Part shown: positions 1-12,500 of the stretch, in pieces
Layout of the letters: the number at the start of each line of letters is the position of its first letter
Numbering within the stretch: the stretch's first letter is position 1
Source of the DNA: Zantedeschia hybrid cultivar
Taxonomy: Eukaryota; Streptophyta; Magnoliopsida; Alismatales; Araceae
DNA length: 64,000 bases
NCBI GenBank assembly: GCA_030544215.1
Contig: JARZZO010000004.1
Location: 12,450,501-12,514,500, forward strand
Reading direction: 5' to 3'
The notes under the pieces: model-generated
Told to the model about the DNA's origin: nothing
The model's input: only the letters and a program-made list of their open reading frames with translations
Databases searched by the model: none
Made by a program: the position numbers and the translations under genes

Positions 1-329
1 AATTATTGTACTTCTATTGATTAAATAAACTCAAAATTTTTCTCCTTTTTCTAGTCCTTTCTAAGTTGCCTTCGACCTTCTTTCTTTTCATTCTAGTTTT
101 TGGTATGTGAAGAAATGAAGAAAATTAGAGATACAAAAAATTCTATGCCAAGCATGTTCAACTCGGGATGGCTCTTGGCTTTAACTCCCATTCCCACTTT
201 GGTTAAACCCATTGGTCACATCTTCTCAGACAAGGATCTTGACGTTGGCTAAATCTGACGAGCAGCATTCGATTAAACCAAGATACCGTGTACTCCATGC
301 ATCCTATTCATCTAGTCCCAATTTGCTTG
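1..329. other. Unassigned AT-rich flank
   Basis: No gene, RNA or repeat boundary can be supported here. The stretch is intergenic DNA left of element A. Its last bases run into the split MITE-like repeat that element A interrupts. Confidence 0.5.
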
Positions 330-369
330 CAGAGTAGGTTATCCGAAATTACTTATCTGGGATAGCGTA

Positions 370-1303
370 TCATGGGGCAGAATCCGATTCGGTCCATTAA
401 AACAAGTCCAACATTGAGATCAGTCCGACAGCGGCAGTAAAAGGCCCACTGGCAACCTTCGGCCCATTAGCGGCCCAGCAGCCCTCGGCCCAATAAGCAG
501 TCCAGTGGTCCTCGACCCATCAGTGGCCCAATAGCCTTCGGCCCATTAGCGGCTCAGCAGCCCTCAGTCCAGTAGGCTCCAGCCCACTAAGTGGCATCTG
601 GCCCATCAGCGGTCCAACCCCCTTCGGCCCAGTAGCCGTATCCGGCCCACTCCGGTGGGAGGGTTAGGCACTATGGCGGTTTATCAGTAAACCGAGAACA
701 TAGTCCTATATCGGCTGCCACCATTAAGCAACCTCTATCCTCCGCTATAAATACACGGCTATTTATTACCAAAGGTATGTCTTCGAGACCCCAAGGACTA
801 CAGTCCAAAAAGCATTAAAGCTATTACTTCATCTTCTCTGACTTCTGAATCGAATCATCTTCAGAAGCTAACTTAGCCGTCGGAGGGGGTTCCTTAGGGC
901 CGAAACCCGGGACTCATACTGACTGGTTTTTCTTCTTCTTTCCCTCCTTCTGCAGGGACTTCGGTTTGAATCTTCGCCGACCTCTCCGAGTCGGTCTCGG
1001 CCGCCGACTTCGGGTCTTCTCCCTCCGGTCTCGACGCCTTTCGACGGCTGGTTTGCCTCCGCCTCGCCCGAAGGAGCCTCGGCTACGCCCTGCGCCGGCT
1101 GGTCCGCTTCATCCGAGGGAGTCTCGGCTTCGCTCCTGGCGAGCTCTCGCCCGGGTACCTCTCGGCCTCGGGTCCTCGCCCCCGTCTCCGCCCTCGCCTC
1201 GTTCCGGATCCCCGTTGGTTCTCTTCACCGATCTGATCCAGCTTCGGGTCTAATCTTCCGATTCCAACCCCGGAATCCGACCGTGATAGCTTCGGCTACA
1301 TCA
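370..1303 (+). repeat. Element A 5' LTR
   Basis: This 934-bp repeat matches 22811-23744 along its whole length. It ends CA and is preceded by target-site copy gcgta. The first third is rich in short 'ggccca' words in a loosely repeated pattern. A TATA-like box lies at 745-754. Confidence 0.93.
745..754 (+). promoter_or_regulatory. TATA-like box in element A 5' LTR
   Basis: The sequence ctataaatac stands about 375 bp into the LTR and is conserved at 23186-23195 in the 3' LTR. The position is right for the U3 promoter of a plant LTR. No transcription start can be read from sequence alone. Confidence 0.55.
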
Positions 1304-1309
1304 CAAAAA

Positions 1310-1325
1310 GGCGTCGTCTGTGGGA
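1310..1325 (+). other. Probable primer binding site of element A
   Basis: The segment ggcgtcgtctgtggga begins six bases after the 5' LTR. It resembles the ggcgcc-type sites used by many Tat elements but is not a perfect match to a tRNA 3' end I can name. Confidence 0.4.
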
Positions 1326-1500
1326 AAGCTAACAAGAAGTCATGTCTCATCGTCCAGTAACCAGATGATCCGGGCAAGACGAGGCAGAGACACGGGCGAC
1401 TTCAGCACCGCCGCTTCATTCCGAAGGTGCCCCATCTGTTCCACTGCAAGGTGCTACCCTTCCTGTCATACCGGAGTCCCTCACTCCCGGAGATAATCGG

Positions 1501-2565
1501 ATGGAGGAACTTCAACAACAGGTGGCAACACTGGCTGCCACCGTTTCTTCTTTGGCGCCCCTGCAAGACATGGTATCCGCCATCGCCCAGCGTATGGGGT
1601 TGCTGGGCCAGCTCCCTCAACAAGTACTGCCTCCTCCATTCTGCCCTGCCCAAGAGGCAAGGCTTCGGCCAACGCCCTCGCAGGTCTTCCCTGACGAGGT
1701 AGCAACGGCACGCAGCGAGCCCTTGGCACCGCCTGCCCGAGTCCCTCGCGCAGGCCACATTATAACGGAGCAAGGCTATACTTCGTTCGAGTTTCATCCA
1801 GCCAGGACCGAAGGACGATCGGTCACTACTTCAACTACCCCGGAACTGGACCGGCGGCTGACGGCAATGAGGAAAGAGATGCAGCAGATGGTATCTCGGC
1901 CGTACGGAGCGCCTCTCGCCAGCACCATTCTGGAGCAAACTCCGTTCTCGCCAGAGCTTCTAGCCACCGAGGTACCTCCCCACTTTAAACTGCCGAAAGG
2001 CCCTCTCTATGATAGAATGACAGATCCGGTCTGCCACTTCCAGAGGTTCAACACTTACCTCTCTGTCCGAGGGGTCGCTGAGGCAGTCCGCTGCCGTCTC
2101 TTCCCCCTCACTCTTGAAAAAACAGCTTTAACCTGGTTCGAGATATTGGCCCCCAATTCTATCCACTCTTTAGTCCAGTTGGGCCAATTGTTCATCGACC
2201 AGTTCTATGATGCCACCCGGCAGTGCAAAACCTCGGCCAGTCTGCTAGCCATTCGGCAAGGTCCAACCGAGACCCTCCAAGAATATTTTACCAAATTCCG
2301 GGCCGAAGCTGCCCAAATCCCGAACCTGGACAGTTCGATTGCGGTCTTGGCCGTAATCAGTGGGTGCCGGGACGAAGGGCTTCTCAGCTCTATTGGGAAG
2401 CGCCATCCCTCCACCTTCCAGGACCTTGTAGCTCAGGCCCACAAATACATCAATCGAGAAGCCTTGATGATGTCTAGGGGCAAGAGTACTGCCGAAGCAG
2501 CATCGGCATCTATCCCACCAGCGGTTCATCCTCGACCTGAAGACCAGGAACCCTCTCGCAAGTGA
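1501..2565 (+). pseudogene. Element A gag (interrupted)
   Basis: This open stretch encodes a Gag capsid protein. It has a coiled N-terminus (leucine- and glutamine-rich, residues 1-40) and a retrotransposon gag domain around residues 170-320, with the typical 'LTWF' and 'LQEYFTKF' words. I start at the only ATG in this frame; an in-frame stop lies upstream. The frame ends at a TGA (2563-2565), but the same frame continues without a gap into a CxxHx4Hx4C zinc knuckle at about 2728-2770 and then the protease. The TGA is therefore a disabling mutation inside gag and not its natural end. Gag would assemble the cytoplasmic particle. Classification is firm; the true N-terminus is less so. Confidence 0.88.
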
Positions 2566-2646
2566 TATCGGAGGGAGGAGTGGGACCGAGACAAGCGACG
2601 GGATCCACAGCCGCGGTACCTGCCGCTACCCGCTCCCCCTTCCCGA

Positions 2647-3905
2647 ATGCTTACGGAGGTAAAAGGCATGCTCCGGCAGCCGGAGCGCATCAAGACAGAT
2701 CTTCACCGAAGGGACCCCCGCAAATATTGTGAATACCATCGGGAGATCGGCCATTCGACTGACGAATGCCGGCACCTTTGCGAGGAAATTGATCGCCTCA
2801 TCAGAGAGGGCCGATTGCCACAATACCGGCGAGAGCAGCCTCAACAGCAACAAAATCGGGACATCCCTGAAGCAGCCATGCCACGACAACTCCCGAGCAA
2901 AGATGCCGCTCCTCAGCCGAAGGTCACCTCGGCCCCGGTAGAAACATCGCACCAACGACCCAGTGCTGGGTCAATTATGATGATATCCGGTGGACCGGGA
3001 GAAGGATCGAGGCGTCGTCAGCTCGGCTATACAACAGTAGCAGCGGTCGATGTCGAGCCGAAGCGGTCTCGTCACGAAGACATTACCTTCGGCCAAGAGG
3101 ATCTGACCGATATTCAGATTCCTCACGACGACGCCCTCGTTGTAAATGCTGTAATAAATAGCTACGATGTTCATCGTATTTTTGTTGATAATGGAAGTGC
3201 CCCAAATGTATTATTTTACGATTGTTTTGTAAAAATGGATTTGAATGAGGCTAATATGAAGCCTCACCGGGGGCCTCTATTCGATTTTAACGGTTCGCCC
3301 TGCCGAGTAGAAGGCATCGTCCGGCTCCCAGTAACTATAGGTTCGGCTCCGCCGCAACTGACCGTCGAGACGGATTTTGCCGTTGTCAAGGTCGATTCAG
3401 CCTACAACGCCATCTTTGGCCGAAGGTTAATCGGAGGAATCAGAGCTGTACCCTCGTCCTTTCACCAAAAACTAAAATTCCATACCAGTCATGGAATCGG
3501 TGAAGCCAAGGGGAATCAAGAAGTAGCTCGGCAGTGTTATATGATCTCGGTTAAAGGGAAGGCTGCAGCCGAATCCCTGTCAATCGAATCTTCGGCCGAG
3601 GCGTCCCCAGGAGAAGAACTTATCGCCATCCCGGTTCCGGGAGGAGAGGGCCGAACTCTTATGATAGGCTCCGGCCTAGAGAAGATTGAGGCCGAAAGAC
3701 TTGCCGAGTTCTTAAAAGAGAACCTCGACGTCTTCGCCTGGTCTCCTGCAGACATGCCCGGAGTCGACCCGGAGATAGCGGAGTATCGGCTGCATGTCGA
3801 TCCCGACCAGCCCTCGGTCAAGCTTAAGTGGCGCACCTTCAATCAGGAAAGAAGGGCGGGCATCCAAGCCGAAGTACAAAAAGGGCTGGACACCGGGCAT
3901 CTCCA
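2647..3905 (+). pseudogene. Element A zinc knuckle, protease and start of RT (frameshifted)
   Basis: The frame continues from gag after the TGA. A CxxHx4Hx4C knuckle (KYCEYH...GH...C) near its start would bind RNA. The aspartic protease active site is VDNGS at about 3187-3201, the variant common in Tat elements, followed by 'NVLFYDCF' and an 'AIFGRRLI' word matching the flap region. The lead-in to reverse transcriptase (KWRTFNQERR) is present. Just after it, at about 3890-3910, coding similarity jumps to another frame, so a small indel lies there. Downstream residues in the original frame look nothing like RT. No full-length protein can be made from this copy. Confidence 0.88.
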
Positions 3906-5036
3906 GAGGTACACCACCCAGACTGGATTGCCAATGTGGTGCTGGTGCCCAAGAAAGATGGCAAGTGGCGGATGTGCGTGGACTTCACCAACCTTAACAA
4001 AGCCTGTCCGATGGATAGCTTCCCGCTGCCTCGGATAGATCAGGTGGTAGACGCAACCTCCGGCCACGAGCTACTAAGCTTCATTGACGCCTACTCAGGC
4101 TACCATCAGATCCGAATGCATCCGGAGGATGAAAGTAAGACCAGCTTCACGACTGATCTCGGTCTATACTGCTATACCCGAATGCCCTTCGGCCTGAAGA
4201 ATGCCAGAGCAACATATCAACGCCTCGTCAACAGAATATTTGCTCCGCAGCTCGGCCGCAACATAGAAGTCTACATCGACGACATGCTGGTGAAAAGCCA
4301 CGTCACTGCAGACCATCTGGCTGACTTGACCGAGATGTTTTCTGCTCTGCGCAGATACAAAATGAAGCTGAATCCAGCCAAGTGCGCCTTCAGCGTGGCC
4401 TCCGGAAAGTTTCTCGGCTATATGGTCACTCGCCGAGGGGTGGAAGCTAATCCCGCGAAGGTCTCGACTATCATTCAAATGCGCCCTCCGGCTAACATCC
4501 GAGAGGTCCAAAAGCTGAACGGAAGGATTGCCGCCTTAAGCCGCTTCATGTCGAGGGCAGCAGATTATTGCTTTCCCTTCTTCAAACTACTGAAGAAGAC
4601 CAATAGCTTCTCCTGGACAGACGATTGCCAATCGGCCTTCGAGCAGCTGAAGGTCTATCTCTCCAATGTTCCCGTCTTGTCTAAACCGGTTCACGGAGAG
4701 CAGCTGTTCCTTTATCTAGCAGCATCCGAAGCAGCTGTCAGCGCCGTCCTCATTCGGGAACAAGACGGAGTTCAGAGGCCAGTCTACTATATAAGCCGAG
4801 CCCTCCAAGGAGCAGAACTTCCGTATCCTGCTCTTGAGAAGCTAGCCTTAGCACTCGTCTCCTCCGCAAGAAGGCTCCGACCTTACTTCCTGGCTCATTC
4901 AATAAAGGTCTTCACCTATCAGCCTTTGAGGCAAATCCTCTCCCGGCCAGAGGTATCCGGTAGGCTGGCAAAATGGGCAATCGAACTGAAAGAGTTCGAT
5001 ATCTCTTACGGGCCACGGACGGCAATAAAAGCTTAA
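3891..5036 (+). pseudogene. Element A reverse transcriptase and RNase H (interrupted)
   Basis: In the shifted frame the RT palm is clear. It contains 'VPKKDGKWRMCVDF' followed by 'NLNKACPMDSFPLP', then 'FIDAYSGYHQI', and the catalytic YIDD motif at about 4272-4283. RNase H follows from about 4690, with 'LFLYLAASEAAVSAVL' in place of the usual D-A-S start; the first catalytic aspartate appears lost. The frame stops at a TAA (5034-5036) inside 'AIKA*ALADF', where relatives read through, and the same frame resumes at once. These enzymes would copy element RNA to DNA in the cytoplasm. With the upstream frameshift and this stop the copy is inactive. Confidence 0.88.
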
Positions 5037-6623
5037 GCTTTGGCTGATTTCATCGCCGAGCTCACACCCGAAGCTTCCTCGGCTACTCGGCCGGAAGACA
5101 TGACAACGCCCGAGGCCGAAGGCGCTTCAGTTTCTCTACCTTTAGCGGACGAGTGGCGACTCTATGTCGATGGGTCCACATGTTCTATGGGTAGCGGCGC
5201 CGGATGGATCTTGGCGTCTCCAGAAGGGGTCATCACGGAGTATGCGCTGCGCTTCTCTTTCCCCGCTACCAACAACGCCACCGAATACGAAGCCCTCATC
5301 TCTGGCCTTCGGGCCGCTAGAAACCTCGGCGTGCAGAGCATAAAGGCATTCAGCGACTCTCAGCTAATCGCCAGTCACATTTCCGGGGAGTACGAGGCAC
5401 GGGATGCAATAATGGCGTCTTATCTCCAGGTAACCCGCAAGATTCTCACTCAGTTCGATTCTTACGAGATTGTGCAAATCCCTCGGGCCAAAAACGCTAG
5501 AGCCGATGCTCTTTCCCGGCTAGGGTCGACTCAAGACGGGGGAGGAGGCCGAATGATTCTCGTAGAAGAACTGGCCGAGCCAAGCCTTGAAGAATCCGAG
5601 GTCATACAAGTGACTGAATCCGAAGCCGAGACCTGGATGACTCCCCTAGTCACTTTCCTCCTTCAAGGAGAAGTCACGTCCGATCCGAAGGAAGCAAGAC
5701 ACATTCGACAGCGCTCTTCTCACTTCCTTCTTCTGGACGGACTATTATATAAAAAATCCTTCGGCCGATCACTCTTGCGATGCCTCGGCCCGGCCGAAGC
5801 TGACTATGCGCTGCGGGAGGTACATGAAGGGGTATGCGGAGCACATGCAGGAGGAAGGGCCCTAGCTCACAAGCTTTTAAGGCAAGGATACTGGTGGCCG
5901 ACGCTCCGAGAGGACGCAACTGCCCTAGTCCGCCGCTGCGATCAATGCCAGAGGTTTAGCTCCCTCATCCACCAGTCAGTAACCCTTCTAACTCCTCTAT
6001 CAGACCCCTGGCCTTTCGCCCAGTGGGGAATTGACCTCCTGGGGCCCTTTCCCGTCGCCACTGGCTAGAGAAAGTTCCTTATTGTGGCAGTGGACTATTT
6101 TACCAAGTGGGTAGAAGCCGAACCCCTCGCGTCCATAACCGATAGTAACGCATGGAACTTCGTATGGAAGTCCATTATTTGCCGATACGGCATCCCTCGG
6201 GCCATTATCTCAGACAACGACAAGCAATTCGACAGCCATCGATTTAAGGACAACTACGCCAGTTTCGGCATTCTCCACAAGTTCGCATCGGTAGCACACC
6301 CTCGGACAAATGGCCAAGTCGAGGTCACTAACCGAAGTCTACTACAAGGATTGAAGACTTGCCTCAGCAATGCCAAGGGCCGATGGGTGGAGGAGCTGCC
6401 GAGCGTTCTATGGGCTTACCGGACTATGAGCCGAACCCCAACCGGCGAAACCCCGTTCCGCATGGCTTATGGGGTAGAAGCCGTCATTCCTATCGAAGTC
6501 AGCCTTCCCTCACCGAGAGTTCTTACTCATAATCCGGAGACCAATGATGAAGTCCTAAAAGATCATCTAGATCTTATAGAAGAAACAAGGGATCAAGCTC
6601 GCATTCGGCTGGCGACTTATCAG
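5037..6623 (+). pseudogene. Element A second RNase H and integrase, split by element B
   Basis: The frame continues after the TAA. A second RNase H of archaeal type spans about 5150-5520 (WRLYVDGST...GAG, 'NNATEYEAL', 'DSQLI', 'NARADALSRL'); this dual RNase H marks the Tat clade. Integrase follows with its HHCC zinc domain at about 5820-5960 (H..H then CDQC) and the catalytic core starting 'WGIDLLGPFP' near 6030. A TAG at 6066-6068 interrupts the core in frame. The core then continues through 'VDYFTKW' and 'SDNDKQF' to codon CAA at 6624, where element B is inserted. The C-terminus resumes at 17966. Confidence 0.9.
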
Positions 6624-6628
6624 CAACG

Positions 6629-8419
6629 TGATGCTTATTTAAATGCCGTCGTTAAAACACAAATATCATCAATCTTAAATTCCGAATCTCAATTAAAGAT
6701 AACAATGTAGTGCATGGTTGAGACCGAGTCGATCCACGGAGAAATAGGAATCTAATTTTGAAAACCTTGGATTTTTTGAATGAAATTGGGTTTTTGTTTT
6801 AATGTTCTAGTTAAAAACTCCTATTTTAAACAGAACTAATTATAAAATTTAACGTGCTTCTAATTAGCACCTCGATTCTATCACCAAAACGTAGTTAACT
6901 AATTTTTTTTTTTTTTAGATTGAGTAAAGCAAATAAATTCAACAAAATAATATTAATCTAAGAAAACAGTGAAGATGACCACTTTAGAAAGGCAAATAAC
7001 ACAATCACTATTATGGCAATAAGATAATTTACAATGTTCCAAGAAAATAGCAGAAATGCTAACTAATTTCTAAAAAAAACTAAAACAAATTTAATTTTAG
7101 AAGCAATAATAAGGAGACGGGCTATGTGAGCCTTCTGTGGGAGCTTTGGCACAGTGGGCAGGGGTGCGTGGACGCTGCTGAGCGCAGGGGCGCTTTGGAC
7201 CGAGGCGGCGCGGCGCGGCAGGCGAGGCTTCCAGGCGCAGCAGGCGAGGCGGAGTGGCAGACGAGGCAGGTGGGGCCTGCTGACGCGTGGCAGCGGCTGA
7301 GCGGGGGCCTGCTGACGCGTGGCGGGCCGTGCGGCGGCTGACGTTGGTGGGCCGTGCGGCACGTCAGGCGAGGCTGGCGGCGCGAGCGGGAGACTGGTAC
7401 GGGCGACGATGTCGTCCCAGGCGAGTCTCGCGGTGCTGCCGCGTGGCGTGTGGGGCCCCAGGCGGCGAGGCTCGGCAGGCGAGGCTGACGGCGCGAGGCT
7501 GCTGGGCGGGAGTCCCCAGCACGGGCGACGATGCCCCTTCACGCGAACGCTCCTAGGCCGCCGTGTGGCGTGTGGGGCCCGAGACGGCGGCGGCTGGCTG
7601 AGCAGGGCCTCCTCGTGCGTTGCCGCGTGGGCTTGTCGGCGTTGGGAACAGAGAAAAAGGAAGAGAGAGATAGAGAGGGAGAAGAAAAGGTAGGGAGAGG
7701 GAGAGTATGCGGGAGATGGAGAAAAAGCAGAGGGAGAGAGAAAATGACAGAGAAAAATTGAGAGAGAGAGATGCGTCGGAGGAGAGAAAAACTGTGGGAG
7801 AGAGAGAGGGATAAAAAGAAATTTCTGAAAATAATTCCGGTCCCCCCACCTTGACCTCCTCCCTTAGTTTTATAGAAAAGAGGGGGGGTTTTGAATTTCA
7901 AAAAGAGATTTAATAAAAAGATCTTTCCATTAAGTCCCCTTTTGATTAGGGGATCCTCATAAAAAACATTAATTGGTGATTTGAAATTCGAATTTTTTAG
8001 ATGGATCCTTCTTTCTTCGAATTTCAGAATTCCCTCCTCCTTTCTCTCTTAGTTGGCATGTGGGCCCCAGTTGAAGCTAAAATACGAAAATAAAATGTTG
8101 CTTTTGCCAGGATTCGAACCCTGGTTGCTTCCTTGAAGTTCGGGTGGTCCAACCACTATGCCATCTGCTTGTTCATGTCCTGTTTCACATAAAATAACAG
8201 TTAAGTTCTCATAGCCATAAATCATTCAACTGCGCATTAAATAATTGCTGAGGAAATGCAGTTGCTACCCTTATTCCATCTATGGAGTGATGTTATTTTA
8301 AAATTCAGATTCTGAATGCGCAAATGGTTTATTTATCATTCCATGTGATTTTATTCGTTAAATTGATAGCAAATTATGTGAATTTGATCTGTTATTTATG
8401 TAAAATTGTGGACTTATCA
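6629..8419 (-). repeat. Element B 3' LTR (element orientation)
   Basis: This is the 1791-bp copy of 16175-17965. It holds a block of very high GC at about 7126-7640 and then an AG-rich block at about 7650-7810. A TATA-like box (plus strand ttttatag, 7868-7875) and a tRNA-like segment at about 8103-8170 follow. Open frames in the GC-rich block are compositional and do not look like protein. Confidence 0.95.
8103..8170 (-). other. tRNA-like sequence in element B LTR (copy 1)
   Basis: Read on the minus strand it carries an A-box-like tggcatagtgg (plus 8153-8163) and a B-box-like ggttcgaatcc (plus 8110-8120) at tRNA-like spacing. The T arm can pair, but the acceptor and anticodon stems do not close, so it is not a functional tRNA gene. 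An identical copy is in the other LTR. Confidence 0.55.
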
Positions 8420-8434
8420 CACCCCCCAACTTAA
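8420..8434 (-). other. Polypurine tract of element B
   Basis: The plus-strand run cacccccc directly after the LTR reads ggggggtg on the element strand, which is the expected primer for second-strand synthesis. A second similar run (ctccccccaacttg) lies at about 9365-9378, closer to the end of pol. Confidence 0.75.
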
Positions 8435-9596
8435 TCATTGCTAGTCCCTTAGCAATACAATCATTTGAAAAATTAGGACTACTATGATCAATAAAAAAGA
8501 ATCACACTTCTTTTTAAAGGATATCTATGGTAGGTAATTGGAATTCAAGTTTTCGTTCTCCCGCCCATCATACTTAGAATCATGACAAGTGATTGTACAA
8601 ATCATTTGAGGTGCTTGGAGTTCATTTTTATCCTGTTTGGTAAATCGTTGCCTTTACTGCCTCTAGGAGTAGAATTATCCAGGGGAGAGAACAGAAAAAG
8701 AAATCTCCGGATTAGTTGGCTAGGTTCGCTTTTCGGTTTTCGCCTCGACTTAAAACTTTTTAGGATTTGGTCTTATTTTGCTGTGAAGGACTTTAGCACG
8801 ATTGTTTTGTGCTTTGAGAGTGCGTACTTTTTGCCACTCTCTTTATTTCTGTCTGAGGGGAGGTGCATACTTTTTGCCACCGTCCTTCCTTTGACTCTTT
8901 TGAAGCATATTTATTTGATTTTTATGCCTCTGATTGTCCTTTTTTTTTTTTTTTTTTTTTCGAAGTGACCGCCTCTTTAAAGTATTAAGTGGTTTGATCT
9001 CCTATTACGAATCCTAACTTTCCATTCGTTTGACCTAAAAGTAAAAATAGAATGGGTAATTCTACACTTCGGGTAACTCCAGCAACTCTACACTTTCAGG
9101 ATCTTCCACTCTTTCCAAGTTACCGTGTGTGTGTGAAAATCATCCTGTCGTGATTCATTGTAGAGAGAGGGGTTAACTCAAACTTTTACTCATCCTTTTA
9201 CCTCAATTTTTGATCAAGATTCCCTAAATGAAGTGTGATAGATATGAATTTCTGTTGGGGTGTGAAAATGAAACAATTTTTCTTTTGAAAATTTGTGTGA
9301 AAATTGAAAAAATTTCACAACTTTTGTTCATTTTAAACGATTTTATTCAATATGCATTATGATTCTCCCCCCAACTTGAATGACATTGTCCTCAATGGCA
9401 TAGAAATGCACAAAAATTAATGATGAAGAGAGATACAACCTGAGATGTGACGAAGCTTCTCTCTGTTCTCCAAGGTGGATTTTATGAGTTTTCTAAAAAG
9501 AAAAGAAAAGAAAGAATAATCAGAATAAAAATGAGAAGATTGGGTTGCCTCCCAATAAGCGCTAAGTTTAACGTCTTCAGCCAGACGAAATTATGT
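8435..9596. other. Noncoding 3' region of element B
   Basis: About 1.16 kb separates the end of pol from the polypurine tract. In envelope-bearing Athila elements an extra frame lies here. I find none: the longest frame (8582-8968, plus) is antisense, low in complexity at its end and unlike any family I know. Confidence 0.6.
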
Positions 9597-12500
9597 TCAT
9601 TGTGGGTCACTTAGCTGCATGGATTCCAATGGACAATTTTGAAGGTTTTCAATGTAAGGTTTTAAGCGTTGCCCATTAACAGTAAATGTCTGTCCATTTT
9701 TTGGATCCATGATCTTGACCGCACCATGGTCAAAAGCTTTTATTACCAAGAATGGCCCATCCCATCTTGATTTCAATTTCCCAGGAAACAAACGCAACCT
9801 TGAGTTAAATAGCCAGACTTTTTGATGAGGGTGGAAAGATTTCCTCACAATATGTTTATCATGAAAAGCTTTAGTCTTGGCTTTATAGATTTTCGAGTTC
9901 TCATAGGCTTCATTTCTTATTTCATCTAGTTCGCTCAATTGTAAGGTTCGGTGTGAACCTGCTTTGACTAGATCAAAATTGACCTGTTTGATAGCCCAAT
10001 AAGCTCTATGTTCTAATTCCACTGGAAGATGGCAGGCTTTTCCAAAGACTAGTCTGTATGGTGACATGCCAATAGGAGTTTTATAAGCAGTCCGATAGGC
10101 CCACAAAGCATCATCTAACCTTTCAGACCAATCTTTTCTATCGGGCCTAACAGATTTTTGCAAGATATTCTTGATTTCTCTATTGGATATCTCTACTTGG
10201 CCACTAGTTTGGGGATGGTAAGGGGTAGCAAGCTTATGAGTAATCCCATATCTTTTGAGCAATGCTCGAAATTGAGAATGAGTGAAGTGCGAACCCCCAT
10301 CACTAATGATAGCCTTTGGCCATCCGAACCTAGAAAAGATATTCTTCTGTACAAATTTCATCACCACCTTGTGATCATTGGTTCGGGTGGCTATTGCTTC
10401 AATCCATTTAGACACATAGTCCACTGCCACCAAGATGTATTCGCATCCAAAAGATGGTGGAAAAGGGCCCATGAAATCTATTCCCCAAACATCAAAAATT
10501 TCAACCACTAAGATTGGATTTAGAGGCATCATATCTCTTTTAGTGATATTTCCAACAGCTTGACATCTTAGGCATGTTTTGCTGAACTCATAAGCATCCT
10601 TGAAGAGTGTGGGCCAATAGAAACCGCTTTGTAAAACCTTTGCTGCGGTTTTCTTTCCGGAGAAATGACCTCCACAAGCAAGGTTATGGGAAAAGTTCAA
10701 AACACTTTGTTGTTCTTCTTCAGGCACACATCTTCGGATTATTTGATCTGGACAAATTTTGAAGAGTTCAGGGTCTTCCCAAAAATAATACTTCTCTTGA
10801 GAGAAGAATTTATCTTTTTCATTTTTTGTCCATCCTTGTGGGATTTGACCAGTCACCTTAAAATTCACAATATGTGCATACCATGGTGGTGACATGTGGG
10901 AAATGGCTAAGAGGTGTTCATCAGGGAATGAATCTCTCATTGGTTCATTATCTGAAATCATGATTCGGGAGAGATGATCAGCAACCACATTCTCGGACCC
11001 CTTTTTGTCCCGAATCTCCAAATCAAATTCTTGGAGGAGTAGGATCCACCTGATTAATCTTGATTTGGCATCTTTCTTTGTCAACAAATATTTCAATGCC
11101 GAGTGATCAGAATAAATAATCACTTTTGCCCCCAAAAGGTAAGATCGAAATTTCTCCAGAGCAAAAACAACAGCTAACAATTCTTTTTCTGTGGTGGTAT
11201 AGTTCATTTGAGCATCTACAAGTGTACGACTTGCATAATAAATCACCACAGGCTTTTTATTGATTCTTTGTCCCAGTACTGCCCCCATAGCATAATCAGA
11301 AGCATCGCACATTATCTCAAATGGCAAAGACCAATCAGGCGATTGGAGAATGGGAGCTTTGATCAGAGCCTCTTTTAAAGATTTAAATGCTTCCAAACAT
11401 TTTTCATCAATATGGAATGGGACATCTTTGGCTAAGAGAAGGGTTAATGGTCGGGTAATTTGGGAGAAATTTTGAATAAACCGGCGGTAGAAGCCGGCAT
11501 GGCCCAAGAATGACCGAATTTGCTTTACCGAAGTGGGTGGAGGAAGATTGGCGATTAGGCTAACTTTAGCTTTATCCACTTCGATACCTCTTCCAGACAC
11601 TATATGGCCCAACACTATGCCCTCTTTAACCATGAAATGACTCTTTTCCCAACTTAGAACCAAATTGGTCTCTATGCATCTTCCCAGTACATTTTTCAAA
11701 TTGTCCAGACAAATTTCAAATGAATCCCCGAATATTGAAAAATCATCCATGAATACTTCAAGGAATTCTCCCACCATATCTGAAAAGATGGCCAACATGC
11801 ACCTTTGGAAAGTTGCTGGTGCATTACATAGTCCAAATGGCATTCTTCGGAATGCAAATGTGCCAAATGGACATGTGAATGTAGTTTTCTCCTGATCTTC
11901 TGGGTATATAGCCACTTGATTATATCCCGAATACCCATCTAAGAAACAGAAATATTTCTGACCTGCTAGCTTTTCCAAAATCTGATCAATAAACGGGAGT
12001 GGGAAATGATCTTTCTTTGTCATTGTGTTCAATTTTCTGTAATCAATACAAACTCTCCACCCCGTGGTTAGCCTAGTGGGCATTTCTTCACCTTTTTCAT
12101 TTGTTACCACAGTTAAGCCAGACTTCTTTGGCACTACTTGGGTTGGGCTTACCCACTTGCTATCAGATATCGGGTATATGATACCCGCATCTAGCCATTT
12201 CACCACTTCTTTCTTAACCACTTCCATCATAATAGGATTCAATTTCCTTTGCATTTCTCTGCTTGGTTTTGCATTATCTTCAAGATAAATATGATGCATG
12301 CATGTGGTTGGGCTTATTCCTTTCAAATCAGCTACTGACCACCCTATGGCTTCTTTATGAGTTCGAAGAACTTCAATGAGTTGTTCTTCTTGGGTAGGGT
12401 TAAGATCCGTAGCTATGATCACAGGTAGAGTTTCAGATGGGCCCAAAAAGACATATTTGAGAGATTCCGGCAAAGGTTTGAGCTCTAACTGAGGAGGAAC

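Noticed and set aside
7063..7901. Several frames of 70-160 codons in the GC-rich part of the element B LTR (and its copy at 16609-17447)
   Set aside because: They overlap on both strands, are rich in A, R, G and P, and exist because stop codons are rare in GC-rich DNA.
8103..8170. A true tRNA gene in the LTR
   Set aside because: The acceptor stem does not pair and the anticodon arm is poor. Only the A and B boxes and the T arm look like a tRNA.
8435..9596. An envelope-like gene downstream of pol in element B
   Set aside because: No minus-strand frame of suitable length or with membrane segments is present.
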